DNA from: Verrucomicrobiales bacterium
GTDB taxonomy: Bacteria; Verrucomicrobiota; Verrucomicrobiia; Verrucomicrobiales; DEV007
Reading direction: 5' to 3'
DNA: 64,000 nt
Assembly: GCA_016795505.1 (NCBI GenBank)
Contig: JAEUHH010000044.1
Location: 1 to 64,000, forward strand
The translations under genes were made by a program, and so were the position numbers. The notes below the pieces were generated by a model, which had not been told where the DNA came from, did no database searches, and worked only from the letters and a program-made list of their open reading frames with translations. Below, one piece after another: positions 27,144-35,095 of this stretch; within the stretch, counting starts at the first letter, position 1, and each line of letters starts with the position of its first letter.

Positions 27144-29555
27144 ATGACGCCCGAGGAAAGAGCTGAAGTCATCGCCTGGATCCAGTCGGAACATGCCCAG
27201 CGCCGGGCATTGAACATCCATGCCGTCAAACGGCGCCGCCCCGACCTGCTGGCGAAAGTCTACGAAGTCCGGCCCTACTGGGGCTGGCGACAGGCGCTCG
27301 AGGACGCCGGCGTGCCCTACTCAGAGATCAAGGTCGAGCTGCTCAAGAAGGTGCGCTGCGCGATCTGCGGCTTCGAGGGAGCCGAGCTGGCCTCGCACCT
27401 CAACAGCCGGCACGGCCTGACCGGGGCGCAATATCACGAGCAGTATCCCGGCGCCGAGGTGTCCGCCGAGCGCCAACGGGCCAAACGACGGAGAAAGGGC
27501 CGCCTGTCCCTGTCCCACTGGGAGCCCCTCTACTCCGACGAATACATCATGGATCGGGTCTGGCAGCACCATCTCCGCGGCCACCCGCTCAATACCACCT
27601 GGGTTTACCGGAACGATCTCAACCTGTGGCAGCACATCCACCGTCAGGGTCGGAATTGGGAGGCTTTCGTCACCGACCTGGGCATTCCCTACCCCAAGGC
27701 CTGCGCCGTGGCCGTCCACGCCCCCGAGCCGGACGAGACGCTGGCCCGGCTCCGATCCTTGAGCGCCGAGCTGGGCCAGGCTCCCACCTACGCCTGGTTG
27801 GAGAAAAACGAGCCGAACCTCGCCTACGCGGTCCGCAAACACTTCGGCCGCATCCGGGCCGCCCTGCAACAAGCCGGACTCGTCGCACCCAAGCGAAAGA
27901 AGGCCCCCCGACGGGCCATGGGCGAGGACGAGGCCCTGGAGCGGATTCGCGTCCTGATGCAGGAGGGCGTGGTCATCACCCCGGAGGTCATCCGCGTCCG
28001 CGAGTCGCGCCTCCACGGGGCGATTTCCCGACTGCTGGGCGGCTATCCCGCCGTGCGGCGTCGGGTCGGCGCGCACGATCCCGCCCGCCCTCAACTGCCG
28101 CGATTGTCGCCCGAGGAAGTGAAGACCCGCATCCGGGAGCGCGCCGCTGCCGGCCTCGGCCTGCGCCATCAGGATATCAGGAAGGGTCCACACCGCGACA
28201 CGGGTCTCATCGAATCGATCATCACCCACTACGGCACGCTGGCTAAGGCCGTGACCGCCGCCGGCCTGCCGGTGGAGAAAAGCAGCCAGCGCCGCAAGCG
28301 AGAGCGCCGCGAGTGGGTCATCGAGACCATTCGCCGACGCCATTCAGAAAAGCTGCCCCTGCACCATCAAACACTCGCCACCGAGGAGGGCGGCCCGGAG
28401 TTGATGAAACAAGGTCACATCGCCTTCAACTCGTGGCGGAAGGCCCTCGCCGCCGCCGGCGTCGAAGCCGAATCGCCTACGGCCGAAAAGGACCGCGCCC
28501 GGGAAGAGGAGAAAATCCGGCGCGCTGCCGAGAGAAAGCGCGCCGCCGCCGCCCGAGAGCAGGCCAAAGCCAGGAAGAAGGCTGCCCTCGCCAAAAAGCG
28601 GGCCGCCCAGGCCCTGAAGCGGGCTCAGGCCAAAGAACAAGCCGCCAAAGCCAGGGCCGAAGCCAAAGAACAAGCCGCCAAAGCCAGGGCCGAAGCCAAA
28701 GAACAAGCCGCCAAAGCCAGAGCCGAAGCCAAGGAACAGGCCGCCAAGGCCAGGGCCGAAGCCAGAGAACAGGCCGCCAAGGCCAAGGCCGAAGCCAAAG
28801 CGCTCACGAAAAAATCCGCCGCCCCAAAGGCCCGCCGTTCCTCGGAGAAAAAGACGCCCCAACAGCGCCCGCCGGCCGCTCCGAAAGTCTCCGCCCCCAA
28901 GCCGCCGGAGATCATCCACCCGCCGGAGACCGTGCTGGCTTGGCTCAAAAAGCGCCGTTCCCAGGGGCAGCCCCTCATCCGGAAGGCCCTGTGGGCTGGC
29001 TCCGCCGCCGATCGCGACTGGGTGCGGGCCGCCGAACGCGCCTTTGGATCGTGGCGACTGGCCCTGCGCGCCGCCGGCATCGACGGCCAAGGTGTTCTGC
29101 CCTCGCGGGAGAAAATCATCGCCGAGATGCGGCGGCTGGCGAAAATCGACAGCGAATTACTCTCCGTGTCCGGCCTGCTCAGCGGCGACCTCAACCGGCG
29201 TCGGCTGCACCGGGCCATCATGAAAGAATTCGGCTCGCTGCAAACCGCCTGGGTCGAGGCCGGCCTCGTCAGTGAGTCGCCGCTGCCTTCGATCATTCGC
29301 GGACGCGGACGACCGCCCGGCAGCAAAAACAAGCCGAAATCCCGGTCCCGAGACGACGAACCCGACTTCGACGACGCCCACCTCGATGTCATCGCGCGCA
29401 TCCGGGCCCGGGCCGCGTCCGGGGCACCAATGCGCTATCAGGCGATGGTATCGGGGCCCATCGCGCGCCGCGACCCAGACCTCTACCGCGCCGCCACCCG
29501 GCTTTTCGGCGGCTGGAAACAGGCCCTGCGAGCCGCCGGCGTGCCCGTCCGGTGA
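27144..29555 (+). CDS. Modular DNA-binding protein: Ros/MucR finger, HNH-associated-type repeats, H1-like segment, AT-hook
   Basis: 803 residues, strongly basic. A Ros/MucR zinc finger is exact: C72-x2-C75-x9-H85-x4-H90, with the family's HGLTGAQYHEQYP tail. Around it are about nine helical units of 50-65 residues that end in a shared pattern, for example FGSWRLALRAAGI, FNSWRKALAAAGV, FGGWKQALRAAGV and WGWRQALEDAGV. They resemble the HNH/homing-endonuclease-associated repeat (a small DNA-binding fold), yet no nuclease domain is present. Residues ~470-550 form a Lys/Ala-rich segment with five 11-residue repeats, like histone H1 tails. Near 718-732 RGRGRPPGSKNKPK is an AT-hook. I infer a multivalent chromosome-binding or architectural protein. 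I do not recognise a named family for the whole. Confidence 0.7.
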   Translation: MTPEERAEVIAWIQSEHAQRRALNIHAVKRRRPDLLAKVYEVRPYWGWRQALEDAGVPYSEIKVELLKKVRCAICGFEGAELASHLNSRHGLTGAQYHEQYPGAEVSAERQRAKRRRKGRLSLSHWEPLYSDEYIMDRVWQHHLRGHPLNTTWVYRNDLNLWQHIHRQGRNWEAFVTDLGIPYPKACAVAVHAPEPDETLARLRSLSAELGQAPTYAWLEKNEPNLAYAVRKHFGRIRAALQQAGLVAPKRKKAPRRAMGEDEALERIRVLMQEGVVITPEVIRVRESRLHGAISRLLGGYPAVRRRVGAHDPARPQLPRLSPEEVKTRIRERAAAGLGLRHQDIRKGPHRDTGLIESIITHYGTLAKAVTAAGLPVEKSSQRRKRERREWVIETIRRRHSEKLPLHHQTLATEEGGPELMKQGHIAFNSWRKALAAAGVEAESPTAEKDRAREEEKIRRAAERKRAAAAREQAKARKKAALAKKRAAQALKRAQAKEQAAKARAEAKEQAAKARAEAKEQAAKARAEAKEQAAKARAEAREQAAKAKAEAKALTKKSAAPKARRSSEKKTPQQRPPAAPKVSAPKPPEIIHPPETVLAWLKKRRSQGQPLIRKALWAGSAADRDWVRAAERAFGSWRLALRAAGIDGQGVLPSREKIIAEMRRLAKIDSELLSVSGLLSGDLNRRRLHRAIMKEFGSLQTAWVEAGLVSESPLPSIIRGRGRPPGSKNKPKSRSRDDEPDFDDAHLDVIARIRARAASGAPMRYQAMVSGPIARRDPDLYRAATRLFGGWKQALRAAGVPVR
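28629..28793 (+). repeat. Five tandem 33-bp repeats within a coding region
   Basis: Five in-frame copies, each encoding KEQAAKARAEA or a close variant, at 28629, 28662, 28695, 28728 and 28761. The first copies differ by one or two bases and the last is the most diverged. In-frame expansion explains the H1-like Lys/Ala segment of the host protein. Confidence 0.9.
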
Positions 29556-29592
29556 GGCACGGCCTCGAACGATCGCTCCCGGTTTTCCCGAT

Positions 29593-30561
29593 TTATCGTA
29601 TCCACGGCACCCAGTCGGCCCGCAGTAAGGCCAGCAGAGCCGTCACCACGGCCACAGCCAGCAGCGTGGAGTAAAACACCACCGCCGCGGCGAACCGGCT
29701 GTCGCCTTTGAACTCATGGGTCACCAGCGCCGCATTCACCGCCGTCGGCGAGGCCGCGCCGAGGATCAGCACCGCGGCAAATTCTCCCCGGAATCCGAAC
29801 AGCCACACCAGCCCGAGCGCCACCAGCGGCCCTCCGATCAGCCGGATGCCCAGCGCCCAGGCCAGCCGCGAACCCACCCGCGGCGGGCGGGTCTGCGACA
29901 GTTGCACCCCGAGCGTGATCAGGGCAAAGCCCACCAGCGCATCCGCCAGATAGCCGAGCGGTTTCCACAGCCAGACCACCTCCTGCACCGGCAGTTCCAG
30001 CCGCCGCACCGTCACCGCCGCCAGGATGGCGTATATCGACGGCTGACGCAGAATCGGCAGCAGACGACGCCAGGCCGGCTTCTTCTCCCGGGCGCCATTC
30101 TCCCCCGAGTCCAGATGATCCGCCTGCAGACTCGCCAGCAGGATGCCGAGGGTGAACATCGAGACATTCATCGTCGCCAGCACGAAGACCTGCACCACCG
30201 GTCCCGTCTGTGGATAGGCCAGCGCCATCAGCGGGATGCCCCAGTTGCCCGAGTTGTAAAACATCGTGCCCAACTGCATCGCGATCCGCTCCTGCGGCGA
30301 CCGCGCCACCGCCCAACTCGCCAGGCCCATCGCCACCAGCACGCAGAGGGTGAAGCCGATCACCTGCAAGCCCACCCCGTCGCTCAGCTCCGAGGTCGTG
30401 AGCCGGACAAAGATGAAAGCCGGGACAAACAGGTAAAGATTCAGCTTCACCAGCGTCTCGATGCTGAGCCGGAATTTCCGGTCCATCCCCCACCCCACTC
30501 CCATCACCAGCAGCAGCGGCAGGCAGATGTCGCGCAGGATTCCGACGAGCATGGCAGTCAT
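29593..30561 (-). CDS. AEC-family (auxin efflux carrier-like) transporter
   Basis: A 322-residue inner-membrane permease with about ten hydrophobic helices. The conserved first-half segment GTMFYNSGNWGIPLMALAY and the second-half AASPTAVNAALVTHEF are AEC hallmarks (the N-containing unwound helices). Bacterial AEC proteins export or import organic acids such as malate; the substrate here cannot be read. A hydrophilic loop near 150-170 separates the two five-helix halves. It is convergent with the modular DNA-binding gene and lies 27 bases downstream of the TauE/SafE gene on the same strand, so the two transporters are probably co-expressed. Confidence 0.88.
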   Translation of the reverse strand: MTAMLVGILRDICLPLLLVMGVGWGMDRKFRLSIETLVKLNLYLFVPAFIFVRLTTSELSDGVGLQVIGFTLCVLVAMGLASWAVARSPQERIAMQLGTMFYNSGNWGIPLMALAYPQTGPVVQVFVLATMNVSMFTLGILLASLQADHLDSGENGAREKKPAWRRLLPILRQPSIYAILAAVTVRRLELPVQEVVWLWKPLGYLADALVGFALITLGVQLSQTRPPRVGSRLAWALGIRLIGGPLVALGLVWLFGFRGEFAAVLILGAASPTAVNAALVTHEFKGDSRFAAAVVFYSTLLAVAVVTALLALLRADWVPWIR

Positions 30562-30588
30562 GGCGTGACGAAAGAGGTGGGAAAAAAA

Positions 30589-31347
30589 TCAGGCCAGCAA
30601 CAGCCGCAGCCCGGCGACCAGCGAAAAGCCGTAGAGTAGCCACTCGAACACTCGCTGCGGCACGATCCGGATGAGCCGCCGCCCCAGCAGGATGCCCGCC
30701 GCGATGCCCGGCAACAGGATGGCGTCGAGGGTGAGCGACCGGGCATTGATCAGCGCCAGATCGACCAGCAGCGGCACCTTGATCACATTGACCAGCAGGA
30801 AAAACCGCGCCCCCACCCCGAGGAATTCCTCCTTCGCCATCCGGTGCACCAGCGCGTAGATCGAGTAGACCGGCCCCGCCGCATTGGCCAGCATCGTCGC
30901 CACCCCGATGGTCCCGCCGCTGAGCCATCGGAAAAAGCGCGAGTCCGGCAGATGCTCCAGAAAGGACCGCCGGTACTCCCGCATCAGTTGCAGCCCCAGC
31001 ATCGCGAGGATGATGCAGCCGATGGTGCGGCGCGCCATCTGGTCGTCCAGTCGTCCCAACCAGAAAAAGCCCAGCAGCACCCCCAGCAGCGTCGGCACCA
31101 GCAGCGGCCAGACCTGGCGCCAGCTCGCGTGACGGCGGAACAGCGGATACACCGCCAGATCACACACGATCAGGAGCGGCAGGATGATGCCGACCGACTC
31201 CTTCGCCCCGAACAACTCGGCCACGATGAGCACATTCACGATCGCCAGCCCGGGAAAGCCCGTTTTCGCCACCCCGAGGCAGAAGGCTCCCAGCATCGCG
31301 ATCGCGATGGCTTGCGGAGAAAATTCGATGGCCGCCAGAAACGTCAT
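30589..31347 (-). CDS. TauE/SafE-family sulfite/anion exporter
   Basis: An inner-membrane protein of about 252 residues with roughly eight helices. The opening helix AIAIAMLGAFCLGVAKTGFPG and the second-half repeat ANAAGPVYSIYALV are typical of the TauE/SafE (DUF81) family, which exports sulfite, sulfoacetate or related anions. I placed the start at MTFLAAIEFSP. The frame is open for 57 more codons to 31518, but that part would encode a Gly-rich loop and then the 22-bp repeat, so it is unlikely to be translated. An intermediate ATG at 31425 is possible. Confidence 0.85.
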   Translation of the reverse strand: MTFLAAIEFSPQAIAIAMLGAFCLGVAKTGFPGLAIVNVLIVAELFGAKESVGIILPLLIVCDLAVYPLFRRHASWRQVWPLLVPTLLGVLLGFFWLGRLDDQMARRTIGCIILAMLGLQLMREYRRSFLEHLPDSRFFRWLSGGTIGVATMLANAAGPVYSIYALVHRMAKEEFLGVGARFFLLVNVIKVPLLVDLALINARSLTLDAILLPGIAAGILLGRRLIRIVPQRVFEWLLYGFSLVAGLRLLLA

Positions 31348-31454
31348 GCATTCACACGCCCGACCCGCCAGGGCCCGGGGACGCACCAGCAACCCGATAT
31401 TTCCCCCCAGCGCAATGAAAAACATGCCCCCGCCGCCGCCAATTTCGGCACCTT

Positions 31455-31522
31455 CCGATGAGACCCTGTCTGATCGCCGATCAAAGAGGGTCTCATCGCC
31501 GATGCAACCCTGTTGCATCGGA
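31455..31522. repeat. 22-bp-period repeat, three units, mixed core orientation (locus 6 of 8)
   Basis: Cores in order: GACCCTGTC, AAGAGGGTC (inverted) and AACCCTGTTG, each between CGAT and ATCG ends. It fills the divergent gap between the TauE/SafE gene and the LysM lipoprotein gene. The third unit is the closest to a full palindrome (GATGCAACCCTGTTGCATC). Confidence 0.88.
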
Positions 31523-31642
31523 AAACCACCGCCCCGATCGGCCCGGAAAGCCCACCCAACTCCCGCCCGGCCTCTCGGGGAAATTTCCCAACGCCGGGAA
31601 ATTCAGCTTTTCCCGATGATTTGTCCGTGCTACAAGACGGCC

Positions 31643-32245
31643 ATGCGAAACGGAACACAAACACCCCTACTTCCTCTCACCGGCGCCTTTCTCCTGGCGC
31701 TGACGGCTGCCGGCTGCGGCAATCGCAAGGCTCCCCCGCCGATCGAGCCGGCTCCCTCGCCGGTCACCCCGGCGGCCACGGCTCCGGCGACCTCCGCCGC
31801 GGCGCCCAGTCAGCCGGAACCCTTCTCGCTGAAGCCGGGCGAGCAACTGGTCCCCCACAAGGTGGCCAAGGGAGAAAGCCTCTGGGTGCTCGCCCAGAAA
31901 TACAACACCCGCGTCTCCCGGATCAAGGCCGCCAACGGCATGACCTCTGACATGATCACCGAGGGCAAAACCCTGCAGATCCCGACCACCGGCGGTGGCG
32001 CCGGTGATCCCGTGGCCGCCCCGGCTCCCGCGGCTCCTGCTCCGGCGGCCGTGACGCCGATTCCGGCTCCGACGGCTCCGGCTCCGAATCTGTTCCAGCC
32101 CGCTCCCGCCCCGGCTCCGGCCGCGCCTGCTCCCGCAGCACCAGCCCAGGGCGCGGCGCCGTCGCTGAATTTCGGCAATCCGGCTCCAGCCGCTCCCGCC
32201 CCGGCGGCTCCGGCTGGCGGCGGTATCAAGATTCAGGACAACTGA
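31643..32245 (+). CDS. LysM-domain lipoprotein
   Basis: 200 residues. The lipoprotein signal peptide ends TAAG-C25, so the mature protein should be lipid-anchored. A single LysM domain (about 67-113: HKVAKGESLWVLAQKYN ... ITEGKTLQIP) binds peptidoglycan or chitin-like glycans. Both flanks are Pro/Ala-rich (repeated PAPAAPAPAA), forming flexible stalks that could span the periplasm. The start MRNGTQ is taken because it gives a proper n-region. There is no catalytic domain, so it is probably a wall-tethering protein. A strong terminator follows, making it a monocistronic gene. Confidence 0.85.
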   Translation: MRNGTQTPLLPLTGAFLLALTAAGCGNRKAPPPIEPAPSPVTPAATAPATSAAAPSQPEPFSLKPGEQLVPHKVAKGESLWVLAQKYNTRVSRIKAANGMTSDMITEGKTLQIPTTGGGAGDPVAAPAPAAPAPAAVTPIPAPTAPAPNLFQPAPAPAPAAPAPAAPAQGAAPSLNFGNPAPAAPAPAAPAGGGIKIQDN

Positions 32246-32278
32246 TCGGGCGATCGGCCCCTTCCTTTTGGGTTCAAA

Positions 32279-32307
32279 GCCGGCGGAGCGATCCGCCGGC
32301 TTTTTTT
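32279..32307 (+). terminator. Strong rho-independent terminator after the LysM gene
   Basis: A perfect 9-bp stem, GCCGGCGGA (32279-32287) with TCCGCCGGC (32292-32300), a GCGA tetraloop and seven T residues. Confidence 0.95.
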
Positions 32308-32395
32308 GCGTCCATTTCACCGCAACAGTGGAATTTAGGCTTGCGGAATCGATTGAATCTGAGCAGCATCGGTTGACCGATGGCCCGACTCCACC

Positions 32396-33325
32396 ATGCT
32401 GACGCCTGAGCAGACTCATCTGCTGGGGTGGTTCCGCGAACACGCCGCCAGCCAGCGTGCGGCCGGCTTTCCGGGTCGGGCGCTGCGGGTGGTGACGGGA
32501 GCGCTGGGCCTGGCCCGCCGCCATCTGTCGCGGGACGCCAGTGCGGAGGAGCGGCTGATCCTGTTTTCCCTGCTCGCCGACGCGGGCCGCCTGCTGCTGG
32601 AGTGCGGCCATGCCCATCAGGCGGAGCCGGATCTGCGGCTCGCCCTGGACCTCGCCGCCGACGAGACGCTGGCGGTGCCACCGGCCGCGTGGGCGGACCT
32701 GCGGCAGTATCTGGGTGCCGCGCTCGACGCCCAGGGTCGCGAGGAGGAGGCGGCAGAGCAGTTTGTCCTCGCCCTCGACCTGCTGGAGACGCTCGATCCG
32801 CCGCCGCTGGCCAGCATCGCGGGCGTGGCAAACAATCTGGGCATGATCCGCCGCGGCCAGGGTCGTTTCGAGGAGGCGGCGGCGCTCTACCGTCGCGCCC
32901 AGGAGATCTACGAGGCGATGGGCCCGCCTCACGCCCTCGATCTGGCGACGATCTGCAACAATCAGGGCTCGCTCTTCTGGGCGTGGAGCCAGCCGGATCT
33001 GGCGCGGGACTTTCACCTCGTGGCGCTGAAATTGCGCCGCGACGCGCTGCCGCGGACGCATCCCGACATCGCCCAGAGTGCTTCGAATCTGGCGGCGGTC
33101 TATCACGATACCGGCGATTTCGACCGCGCGGGCCGGAATTACCTGCGGGCGCTGGAGATCCTGGCCCATCACCTGCCGGAACAGCAGGAAACCTATGAGA
33201 TCGTGGCGCAAAACTACGCCGATCTGCTGGAACAGTCAGGCCGGGCAGGCCGGGCCGATCGCCTGCGCCACCGCACCCGGCAGAAGCTCCTCAAAGCCCG
33301 CGAACGGGCGGCGGATCGGCTCTGA
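32396..33325 (+). CDS. Tetratricopeptide-repeat protein
   Basis: 309 residues made almost wholly of TPR helices. Repeats are clear at AWADLRQYLGAALDAQGREE, IAGVANNLGMIRRGQGRFEE, LATICNNQGSLFWAWSQPDL and IAQSASNLAAVYHDTGDFDR, the long-period (about 42-residue) form seen in kinesin-light-chain-like TPRs. No signal peptide or membrane helix is visible, so it is probably cytoplasmic and a protein-binding scaffold. Partners are not evident; it is convergent with the pyrophosphatase gene, with eight bases between the stops. Confidence 0.85.
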   Translation: MLTPEQTHLLGWFREHAASQRAAGFPGRALRVVTGALGLARRHLSRDASAEERLILFSLLADAGRLLLECGHAHQAEPDLRLALDLAADETLAVPPAAWADLRQYLGAALDAQGREEEAAEQFVLALDLLETLDPPPLASIAGVANNLGMIRRGQGRFEEAAALYRRAQEIYEAMGPPHALDLATICNNQGSLFWAWSQPDLARDFHLVALKLRRDALPRTHPDIAQSASNLAAVYHDTGDFDRAGRNYLRALEILAHHLPEQQETYEIVAQNYADLLEQSGRAGRADRLRHRTRQKLLKARERAADRL

Positions 33326-33333
33326 CCGGGGAA

Positions 33334-33945
33334 TCAGGCGCCGAATTCCTCCGAATAATCGTCGATGGCGGCCCGGATCACCTTTTCGGCATGCTCGCGT
33401 CCGTAAGCCGGCCCGATGGACACGTCGGACTCGCGACCCGGAATGAGCTTGTAGGTCTGGAAGTAGTGGCGCAGGCGCTCCACCAGCACGGGCGGCAGTT
33501 CGGAAATGTCGTGGGTATCCCGCCAGACGGTGTCATTGAGCAGGACGGCGATCATTTTGTCATCGGCCTCCCCCCCGTCGAGCATGGGCAGACCACCGAC
33601 GACGCGGGCGGCCACGATGATCTCGCCACGGGAGATGGGACGCTCGGACAACACGCAGATGTCGAGCGGGTCTCCGTCGCCGCCCTTGGGGGCCTGCATC
33701 AGTTTGCCCACCCGATCGCCGCAATAGGTCCGCGGGATGAACCCGTAGAGGGAGGGCGGCTGCGACGAGGTGCGCTGGGGACGATCGACGCGGATGTAGC
33801 CGGTCTCCTTGTCGATCTCGTATTTCACGAGGTCGAACGGGGTCAGCTCAATGTAGGCGTGGACCTCCGACGGAGGATTGGGGCCGATGCCGAGGCCGTG
33901 CCACGGATGGGGACGCCAGCGATAAAAGGGGGACGGGAAGGTCAT
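33334..33945 (-). CDS. ppa: Inorganic pyrophosphatase (family I)
   Basis: Hydrolyses pyrophosphate released in biosynthesis, a cytoplasmic Mg-dependent enzyme. 203 residues from the ATG at 33945. The family I metal motif [10 protein letters not shown] is present, as are the active-site [16 protein letters not shown] and [10 protein letters not shown] stretches. The N-terminal [12 protein letters not shown] extension is longer than in E. coli Ppa. A GTG three codons upstream is the alternative start. The gene stands alone; the next minus-strand gene upstream is the first pseudopilin of the pilus locus, 140 bases away, and that gap shows nothing notable. Confidence 0.95.
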   Translation of the reverse strand: MTFPSPFYRWRPHPWHGLGIGPNPPSEVHAYIELTPFDLVKYEIDKETGYIRVDRPQRTSSQPPSLYGFIPRTYCGDRVGKLMQAPKGGDGDPLDICVLSERPISRGEIIVAARVVGGLPMLDGGEADDKMIAVLLNDTVWRDTHDISELPPVLVERLRHYFQTYKLIPGRESDVSIGPAYGREHAEKVIRAAIDDYSEEFGA

Positions 33946-34085
33946 GCGGGACACGCCGGGAAAGCCACGGCTCGGACTGGAAATACTAAACTTCAGTTAA
34001 TCAATTTCGTCCAACGGCACTTGGCTTTCCCGACCGATTTTTTTCGTCCGGGTCCCTCGCGATCGATCGGCAGAGGCGGGATCGG

Positions 34086-34502
34086 TCAGTATCGGCCCAC
34101 GTCCCAGAGTCCGTCGGTGCTGGAGCCGGAGGGATCGTAGGCCGATCCGCCACTGCTCGCCACTGGGGGGATGACGTTGATATTGATCGTGAGGGCACTG
34201 CCGTTGATGGCCTCAATCGTGGGAATCGCGGTGGCTCCCCCGGTGAGATACGGCACCAGGTCCGCCGATGTCACGTCGGCGATGCGCCGGGTCGGGTTGT
34301 CGGCGAGGTAGCTTTTCTGCGCGACATAGACGTTGCGCAGTTCGATCGAGGCATTGCGGGCCTTCTTCCAATCGCCGACACCGGAGGCGGTGTAGACGAC
34401 GACGGCGGCGAGCGACATCATCAGGGCGAGCGTGAGGCTCATCTCGATGATGGTCATGCCGCGCCGGGTGCGGGTCGGATGTTGGTAGTGTCTGGAGTTC
34501 AT
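34086..34502 (-). CDS. Type IV pseudopilin
   Basis: 138 residues with a class III leader: a basic n-region ending RTRRG, predicted prepilin-peptidase cleavage G15/M16, then MTIIEMSLTLALMMSLAAVVVY with Glu at +5. The helix is followed by a WKKARNASIELRNVYVAQKSYL segment like that of the major pilins, and by a short C-terminal domain ending WDVGRY. It is the last gene of the pilus run in transcription order and probably a minor pilin. Its leader is A/C-rich (CGAAACACACGAAC) with no Shine-Dalgarno sequence. Confidence 0.85.
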   Translation of the reverse strand: MNSRHYQHPTRTRRGMTIIEMSLTLALMMSLAAVVVYTASGVGDWKKARNASIELRNVYVAQKSYLADNPTRRIADVTSADLVPYLTGGATAIPTIEAINGSALTININVIPPVASSGGSAYDPSGSSTDGLWDVGRY

Positions 34503-34586
34503 GTTCGTGTGTTTCGGGTGTTGGGAAAAAAACGGGAGATCGGCAGCCGTGATGCGGACTTGACCAGACGAGCCGGTCTGAGCGGA

Positions 34587-35048
34587 TCACTTCACGCGGT
34601 CGATCTCGTAATTTTTGTGGAAGACCTTGGCGTCCTCCTCCTTCTCGGCGATGACTTCCTCGGTCTTCTCCTCATCCATGAGCGCGGCCCAGATCTTTTG
34701 GGGAGCTCCGGAGATGGCGAAAACGAAGCCCATGAACCCGAACAGCACCCACACCATCGTAAAGGTGAAGCTCTTGTGGGGATTGTTGAGGTATTTCGTG
34801 TACCACGCCTCCAGATCATCGACCCGTGAGGTGTAGGTGATGTTCTGCATCTCGAGGGCCTCCACCAGGTCCTTCAAGATCGCCTCGGACCGGGTGGTGA
34901 GCTTGTAGAGGTAGCGTCCCCCGCTTTCTTCGGGGGCTTCCTCGACCAGGAGGCCGAGAGGCAGGCGGTCGGGCAGGGTGTTGCAGTACACCCGGTTGAT
35001 GTAGACGAATCGGCGGCGAAGCCAGAGGTCCAGTTGGGTTTGTTGCAT
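34587..35048 (-). CDS. Single-helix membrane protein of the pilus locus, unknown
   Basis: 153 residues from MQQTQLDLWLRRR. A soluble N-terminal part (about 1-95: FVYINRVYCNTLPDRLPLGL ... EALEMQNITYTSRVDDL) precedes one transmembrane helix, FTMVWVLFGFMGFVFAISG, and a highly charged C-terminal tail rich in Glu and Lys. The family is not known to me. It sits between the PilC-type platform gene and a pseudopilin, so a role in assembling or regulating the pilus machine is likely by position only. A longer start at 35099 would overlap the PilC gene by four bases, so it cannot be excluded. Confidence 0.7.
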   Translation of the reverse strand: MQQTQLDLWLRRRFVYINRVYCNTLPDRLPLGLLVEEAPEESGGRYLYKLTTRSEAILKDLVEALEMQNITYTSRVDDLEAWYTKYLNNPHKSFTFTMVWVLFGFMGFVFAISGAPQKIWAALMDEEKTEEVIAEKEEDAKVFHKNYEIDRVK

Positions 35049-35095
35049 GTTCTTGGTTGGTTTGGAGTCGTTGCCGGGGCTTCTTTTTGCAGGCG

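Noticed and set aside
28629-28793. The tandem array as a CRISPR
   Set aside because: There are no spacers; units abut and stay in frame within a coding region.
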